From NCBI GenBank assembly GCA_013812985.1, contig JACCSN010000882.1, forward strand, positions 1 to 8,483: a DNA stretch of 8,483 nucleotides, given 5' to 3'. Position 1 is the stretch's first letter. Every line of letters begins with the position of its first letter. This document shows positions 5,445-8,483 of this stretch, one piece after another. The notes beneath the pieces are model-generated. The model was not told the DNA's origin and ran no database searches. It worked only from the letters and a program-made list of their open reading frames with translations. The DNA is from Hyphomicrobiales bacterium. Lineage in GTDB: Bacteria > Pseudomonadota > Alphaproteobacteria > Rhizobiales > Afifellaceae. The position numbers and the translations under genes are program-made.

Positions 5445-6174
5445 GCTCCTGGAGATCCGCGATGTCGTCGCCGGCTATGGAAGCGGCCCGTCGATCCTGA
5501 ACGGCGCGACGCTGACCGTCCGGCCGGGCCAGGTCCAATGCATCATCGGTCCCAACGGGGCCGGCAAATCGACGCTTCTGAAGGCGATCGTCGGGCTTCT
5601 GCCGCTCCGCGAAGGGGAGATCCTGTTCAAGGGCGAGTCGATCGCCGGCCTCAGGCCGGACCAGATCCTCAGGAAAGGCATCTGCTTCGTGCCGCAGGAG
5701 CGCGCGCTTTTCCCCAGGATGAGCGTGCGCGAGAATCTCCGCATGGGCGGCTACGTGCTCTCCGACAAGCACGTCCTGGAGAAGCGCCTCGAATCCGTGC
5801 TGGAGCAGTTCCCGATTCTCCGCGAACGCGCCCATCAGCATGCCGGCACCATGTCTGGCGGCCAGCAGCAGATGCTCGCCATGGCGCGGACGCTGATCGT
5901 GGAGCCGGAGATCGTCATGCTGGACGAGCCGTCGCTTGGGCTCGCCCCGCAGATCGTCCAGCAGATGTTCGAGATCATGCACATGCTTTCCGCGCGCGGA
6001 ATGACGATCATCCTCGTGGAGCAGAACGCCATCATGGGCCTAAAGAACGCCCATTGGGGCTCCGTGCTCGATCTCGGCCGCACGCTGTTCGAGGGCCCGG
6101 CCGCCGAGGTCCTCGCCGACCCGCGCATCCAGGAGCTTTACCTCGGCAAGGCGGCAGCCGCGGCTGCGGCCTGA
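5437..6174 (+). CDS. livF: ABC importer ATPase, LivF-like
   Basis: A 245-residue ATPase, the partner of the LivG-like subunit. Walker A GPNGAGKST (38-46), Q-loop VPQ (85-87), signature MSGGQQQ (139-145) and Walker B IVMLDEP (159-165) are intact. The switch position is Q196 in VEQN rather than His, which is normal for LivF. The best start is TTG at 5437, because no ATG or GTG in this frame lies near the conserved N-terminus ELLEIRDVVAGYG. It overlaps the end of livG by 8 bp and has no clear Shine-Dalgarno, which suggests translation coupled to livG. The protein ends in a run of alanines after the conserved LYLGK. Confidence 0.92.
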   Translation: MPELLEIRDVVAGYGSGPSILNGATLTVRPGQVQCIIGPNGAGKSTLLKAIVGLLPLREGEILFKGESIAGLRPDQILRKGICFVPQERALFPRMSVRENLRMGGYVLSDKHVLEKRLESVLEQFPILRERAHQHAGTMSGGQQQMLAMARTLIVEPEIVMLDEPSLGLAPQIVQQMFEIMHMLSARGMTIILVEQNAIMGLKNAHWGSVLDLGRTLFEGPAAEVLADPRIQELYLGKAAAAAAA

Positions 6175-6182
6175 GGAGAACG

Positions 6183-7103
6183 ATGGGCCAGATCCTGCAG
6201 ATCCTCATCCTCGGCCTGGCGCTTGGCGGCGTCTATGCGCTGATGGCCTCCGGCCTGACGCTGATCTTCGGCGTCATGCGCATCGTCAACCTGGCCCACC
6301 CGATCATGATCATCGCCGGCGCCTTCGTCAGCTACTGGCTGTTCAGGCTCACCGGCCTCGACCCGATCCTCTCCATGCCGATCGCCGCGATCGCCATGTT
6401 CTGCGTCGGGCTCGTCCTCTACAAGCTCGTCTTCGAGCGCGAGGCGGCGAGCGCCAAGTATTCCGAGATGACCGTGCTTCTGACCTTCGCCGTGGCGCTC
6501 TGCGCCGACGGGCTCCTCGGCACGCTCTTCACCAACACGCAGCGCGGCACCAATCCGTCCTATGCGACCGACGCGATCTTCCTCAGCGACTACCTGCCCA
6601 AGGGCGGCGCCCTTGCCGGCCTGTTCGGCGACGTGTTCATCCCGACCGGCCAGCTTTATGCCGGGCTCGCCTCGATCGTGGTGATCGGGGCGCTGCTCCT
6701 GTTCCTGCGCTACACCCGCTTCGGCTACGCCATCCGCGCCACGACGCAGAACCGCGCCGCCGCCCAGCTGATGGGCGTCAATGTCGGCTTCGTCTCGCTC
6801 GTCACCTTCGGGATCGGCATTGGGCTCGCCGGCGCCGCGGGAGCGCTGATCTCCTTCATCTTCCAGTTCTTTCCGGCCAAGCACTGGGAATGGATCGCCA
6901 TCCTGATGTCGCTCGTCGTCCTGGGCGGCATGGGCAAGCTGATGGGCGTCATCGTCGCGTCCCTTCTCCTCTCGGTGATCGCCGCCTTCGTCGGAACCTA
7001 TTTCGGCGCGACCTGGTCGACGCTGACCTTCTTCCTGGCGCTGTTCCTCATCCTACTGATCCGCCCGCAAGGGCTGTTCGGCGACCGCATCGAAGAGGTG
7101 TGA
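6183..7103 (+). CDS. livH: ABC importer permease, LivH-like
   Basis: A 306-residue inner-membrane permease that forms half of the import channel. Hydrophobic segments run through the whole length, with roughly eight spans. The N-terminal family motif GLTLIFGVMRIVNLAHP (24-40) is present, as is the cytoplasmic ATPase-coupling region around RATTQNRAAAQLMGVNVG, followed by FGIGIGLAGAAGAL. The C-terminus ends LLIRPQGLFGDRIEEV, typical of LivH. In the N-terminal motif the residue after the conserved NxAH is Pro (P40) where most members have Gly. I chose the ATG at 6183 with GGAG 4 nt upstream overlapping the livF stop context; livF ends only 8 bp earlier. The frame stays open upstream through livF, but that is a chance overlap. 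Confidence 0.92.
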   Translation: MGQILQILILGLALGGVYALMASGLTLIFGVMRIVNLAHPIMIIAGAFVSYWLFRLTGLDPILSMPIAAIAMFCVGLVLYKLVFEREAASAKYSEMTVLLTFAVALCADGLLGTLFTNTQRGTNPSYATDAIFLSDYLPKGGALAGLFGDVFIPTGQLYAGLASIVVIGALLLFLRYTRFGYAIRATTQNRAAAQLMGVNVGFVSLVTFGIGIGLAGAAGALISFIFQFFPAKHWEWIAILMSLVVLGGMGKLMGVIVASLLLSVIAAFVGTYFGATWSTLTFFLALFLILLIRPQGLFGDRIEEV

Positions 7104-7107
7104 CGCG

Positions 7108-8142
7108 ATGGCTGCGAACCTCGATGTCGGCGAGGTCCTCGATGCGCGCCGCGACTACAATGCGGGGCTTACCACAACGGCGCGCGCCGGCCGGCCGATC
7201 TGGGCGCCGCTGCTGCTGCTTTTGCTCCTGGCGCTCGTCCCGGCCCTGCAGCTGACGGGCGGCTACAACTACCTGCTCCATCTCCTCCTCTACATGATGA
7301 TGTATGTGGCGATGGCCTCGAGCTGGAACATCCTCGGGGGCTACACCGGCTACATCTCGCTCGGCCACAACGTCTTCTTCGCCATCGGGGCGTATTTCTC
7401 CGGCATGGTGCTGGCCTTCTTCGGCGTCTCCACCATCCTGACCGCGCCGCTGGCCGGCGTCGTCGCCGCCGGCATGGGCTTCCTCATCGGCCTCGTCACG
7501 CTCCGGATGCGCGGGCCGACCTTCATCATCTCGTCGATCGCGCTGCTCATGGTGGCGCGCATCCTGTTCGACAATTGGCGCTTCGTCGGCGGCTCTAACG
7601 GCATCACCCTGCCGCAGCTCTCGCTCGACGCGCAGTGGATCAAGATCCCCTATTATTACGCCTTCCTGGCCATCGCAGCTTTGACGGTCTACGCCTCCTA
7701 CCGGATCAAGCACTCGAAATTCGGGCTGCACCTGCGCGCCATTTCCCAGGACGAGGTGAAGGCGGAAAGCGCCGGCATCAATACCCGCATGACCAAGGCA
7801 GCCGCCTTCGCCATCTCCGCCTTCTTCGTCGGCATGTGCGGCGCCGTGTGGGGCGAGTACCTCACCTACATCCGCCCGAACATCTTCCTCATCATCCTGA
7901 TCGCCGCCAACATGGTGCTGATGTGCATCCTGGGCGGCAAGGGAACCGTCGCCGGGCCGATCATCGGCGCTGTCCTCCTGATCCTCTTCAACGAGGTCTC
8001 CGTCGCCACGATGGGGGCCAGCGAGATCAACATTCTCGGCACCGGGCTGATCATGGTGCTGGCGTTGAAGTATTTTCCGAACGGCATCGTCGGCACGCTG
8101 GCCAGGAAGAAGAAGCTGCCGCGCTGGCTGGACTGGGACTAG
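7108..8142 (+). CDS. livM: ABC importer permease, LivM-like
   Basis: A 344-residue inner-membrane permease pairing with the LivH-like protein. A polar N-terminal tail of about 30 residues precedes a Leu-rich first span. The hallmark NILGGYTGYISLGHNVFFAIGAY begins near residue 73, and GGSNGITLP occurs in the middle. The coupling region around RAISQDEVKAESAGINTRMTK is followed by AAFAISAFFVGMCGAVWG and then LGGKGTVAGPIIGA, as expected for LivM. The C-terminus is short and basic, ending RKKKLPRWLDWD. The ATG at 7108 comes 4 bp after the livH stop, with AGAGG inside the end of livH serving as ribosome binding site. It is the last gene of the compact transporter block; a palindromic repeat region follows. 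Confidence 0.93.
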   Translation: MAANLDVGEVLDARRDYNAGLTTTARAGRPIWAPLLLLLLLALVPALQLTGGYNYLLHLLLYMMMYVAMASSWNILGGYTGYISLGHNVFFAIGAYFSGMVLAFFGVSTILTAPLAGVVAAGMGFLIGLVTLRMRGPTFIISSIALLMVARILFDNWRFVGGSNGITLPQLSLDAQWIKIPYYYAFLAIAALTVYASYRIKHSKFGLHLRAISQDEVKAESAGINTRMTKAAAFAISAFFVGMCGAVWGEYLTYIRPNIFLIILIAANMVLMCILGGKGTVAGPIIGAVLLILFNEVSVATMGASEINILGTGLIMVLALKYFPNGIVGTLARKKKLPRWLDWD

Positions 8143-8152
8143 ACTTCACCCA

Positions 8153-8203
8153 CTCCCGCATCGCGGGAGAGGGTGGCCCTCCGGCTTGCCGGAGGGTCGG
8201 GAG
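8153..8203 (+). repeat. Two-hairpin palindromic repeat, copy 1
   Basis: Hairpin A has 7-bp arms CTCCCGC (8153-8159) and GCGGGAG (8163-8169). After the linker AGGGTGG comes hairpin B with 9-bp arms CCCTCCGGC (8177-8185) and GCCGGAGGG (8188-8196), then TCGGGAG. It begins 10 bp after the livM stop and is matched by an inverted copy at 8268-8328. It could act as a transcript-end structure for the transporter operon, but no T run follows. Confidence 0.75.
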
Positions 8204-8267
8204 CACCGTAGTTTTGAAAAAGAAGGCGCTCTCAAGGCTGCACAGTTTGAAGCGCTGGCGCCGGGAA

Positions 8268-8328
8268 CCCTCTCCCGACCCCCGACTTGAAGTCGAGGGT
8301 CACCCTCTCCCGCATTAGCGGGAGAGGG
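8268..8328 (-). repeat. Two-hairpin palindromic repeat, copy 2 (inverted)
   Basis: This is the reverse orientation of the element at 8153-8203. Hairpin A has perfect 11-bp arms CCCTCTCCCGC (8303-8313) and GCGGGAGAGGG (8318-8328) with loop ATTA. Hairpin B spans 8279-8299 around the core CGACTT-G-AAGTCG (8283-8295). The flanking blocks CTCCCGACCC and GGGTCACCCTCTCCCGC match copy 1, but the hairpin B stem is different. It ends 29 bp before the start codon of the transferase gene. Confidence 0.75.
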
Positions 8329-8357
8329 GACGCGCCTGCGGTGGCATGGGAGATCAA

Positions 8358-8483
8358 ATGCCCGAATTCGTCCTCCACAATGCGCCGCAATCGACCTGCT
8401 CGCAGCGGGTCCGCTTCGTCCTCAACGCCAAGGGCATCCCCTTCGAGGAGGTGAAGCTCGACCTCTTCGCCGGCGACCAGCTG
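8358..8483 (+). CDS. Glutathione S-transferase-like protein (N-terminal part, cut by window edge)
   Basis: Only the first 42 codons are present. They fit the beta-alpha-beta start of the thioredoxin-like N-terminal domain of cytosolic glutathione S-transferases: a first strand EFVLHNAP, the active-site region QSTCSQRVRFVLNAKG (11-26) in which Ser12, Thr13 or Cys14 could be the catalytic or glutathione-contacting residue, and a second strand IPFEEVKLDL. These enzymes conjugate or isomerise substrates with glutathione in the cytoplasm. The ATG at 8358 has GGGAG 5 nt upstream. It lies 215 bp downstream of livM on the same strand, separated by the palindromic repeats, so co-transcription with the importer is possible but not certain. 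Class and substrate cannot be set without the C-terminal domain; a maleylacetoacetate-isomerase-like role is an alternative. Confidence 0.82.
   Translation, partial: MPEFVLHNAPQSTCSQRVRFVLNAKGIPFEEVKLDLFAGDQL

Noticed and set aside
6138..6884. 248-codon open frame on the minus strand opposite livH
   Set aside because: It is low-complexity, Asp/Glu/Gly/Arg-rich antisense translation of a permease gene with no recognisable fold.
5538..7103. 521-codon plus-strand frame that would fuse unknown sequence to the LivH-like permease
   Set aside because: The first 215 codons are an out-of-frame reading of livF. The permease has its own ATG at 6183 with a Shine-Dalgarno and a family-typical N-terminus.
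8143..8357. Small CRISPR-like array suggested by repeated CCCTC/CTCCCGC blocks
   Set aside because: There are only two units in opposite orientation, with self-complementary arms and no regular spacers; this fits palindromic intergenic repeats.

Overview
The window looks like a high-GC alphaproteobacterial chromosome, most likely from the order Hyphomicrobiales (Rhizobiales). The evidence is an EcfG-type sigma factor next to a NepR anti-sigma factor, which is the alphaproteobacterial general stress response (GSR) pair. It is supported by GGAAC-N16-CGTT promoters, a small TEARQG-type membrane protein, and short GC-rich two-hairpin intergenic repeats. The species cannot be named from the sequence alone.

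Left part (1-3036), all recognised genes on the minus strand. Reading leftward from 3036 the order is a single-domain PilZ protein, an acidic protein of unknown function, a diacylglycerol-kinase-family lipid kinase, a 42-residue single-span membrane protein, then nepR and the start of ecfG, which runs off the left edge. A stretch of about 480 bp (545-1033) between nepR and the small membrane gene has no convincing gene. Three exact GGAAC-N16-CGTT matches lie within 680 bp. One precedes nepR-ecfG (autoregulation), one precedes the small membrane protein (a new GSR regulon candidate), and one points rightward into the gene-free stretch, where phyR is found in many relatives but is not seen here.

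Right part (3179-8483), all on the plus strand. This is a complete branched-chain-amino-acid-type (HAAT/Liv) ABC importer in the order periplasmic binding protein, LivG-like ATPase, LivF-like ATPase, LivH-like permease, LivM-like permease, followed by the first 42 codons of a glutathione S-transferase-like protein. The four membrane-complex genes are tightly packed (8-bp overlap, then 8-bp and 4-bp gaps). The binding-protein gene is separated from them by 122 bp containing a two-hairpin repeat that could help make the binding protein more abundant than the membrane complex. The ligand cannot be deduced. Between livM and the transferase gene are two inverted copies of a two-hairpin palindromic repeat with divergent but still self-complementary stems.

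No CRISPR array, tRNA, rRNA, transposase or phage gene was seen. The import operon and stress-response genes are ordinary in kind. The less ordinary parts are the cluster of GSR promoters, the orphan rightward promoter and the repeat architecture.
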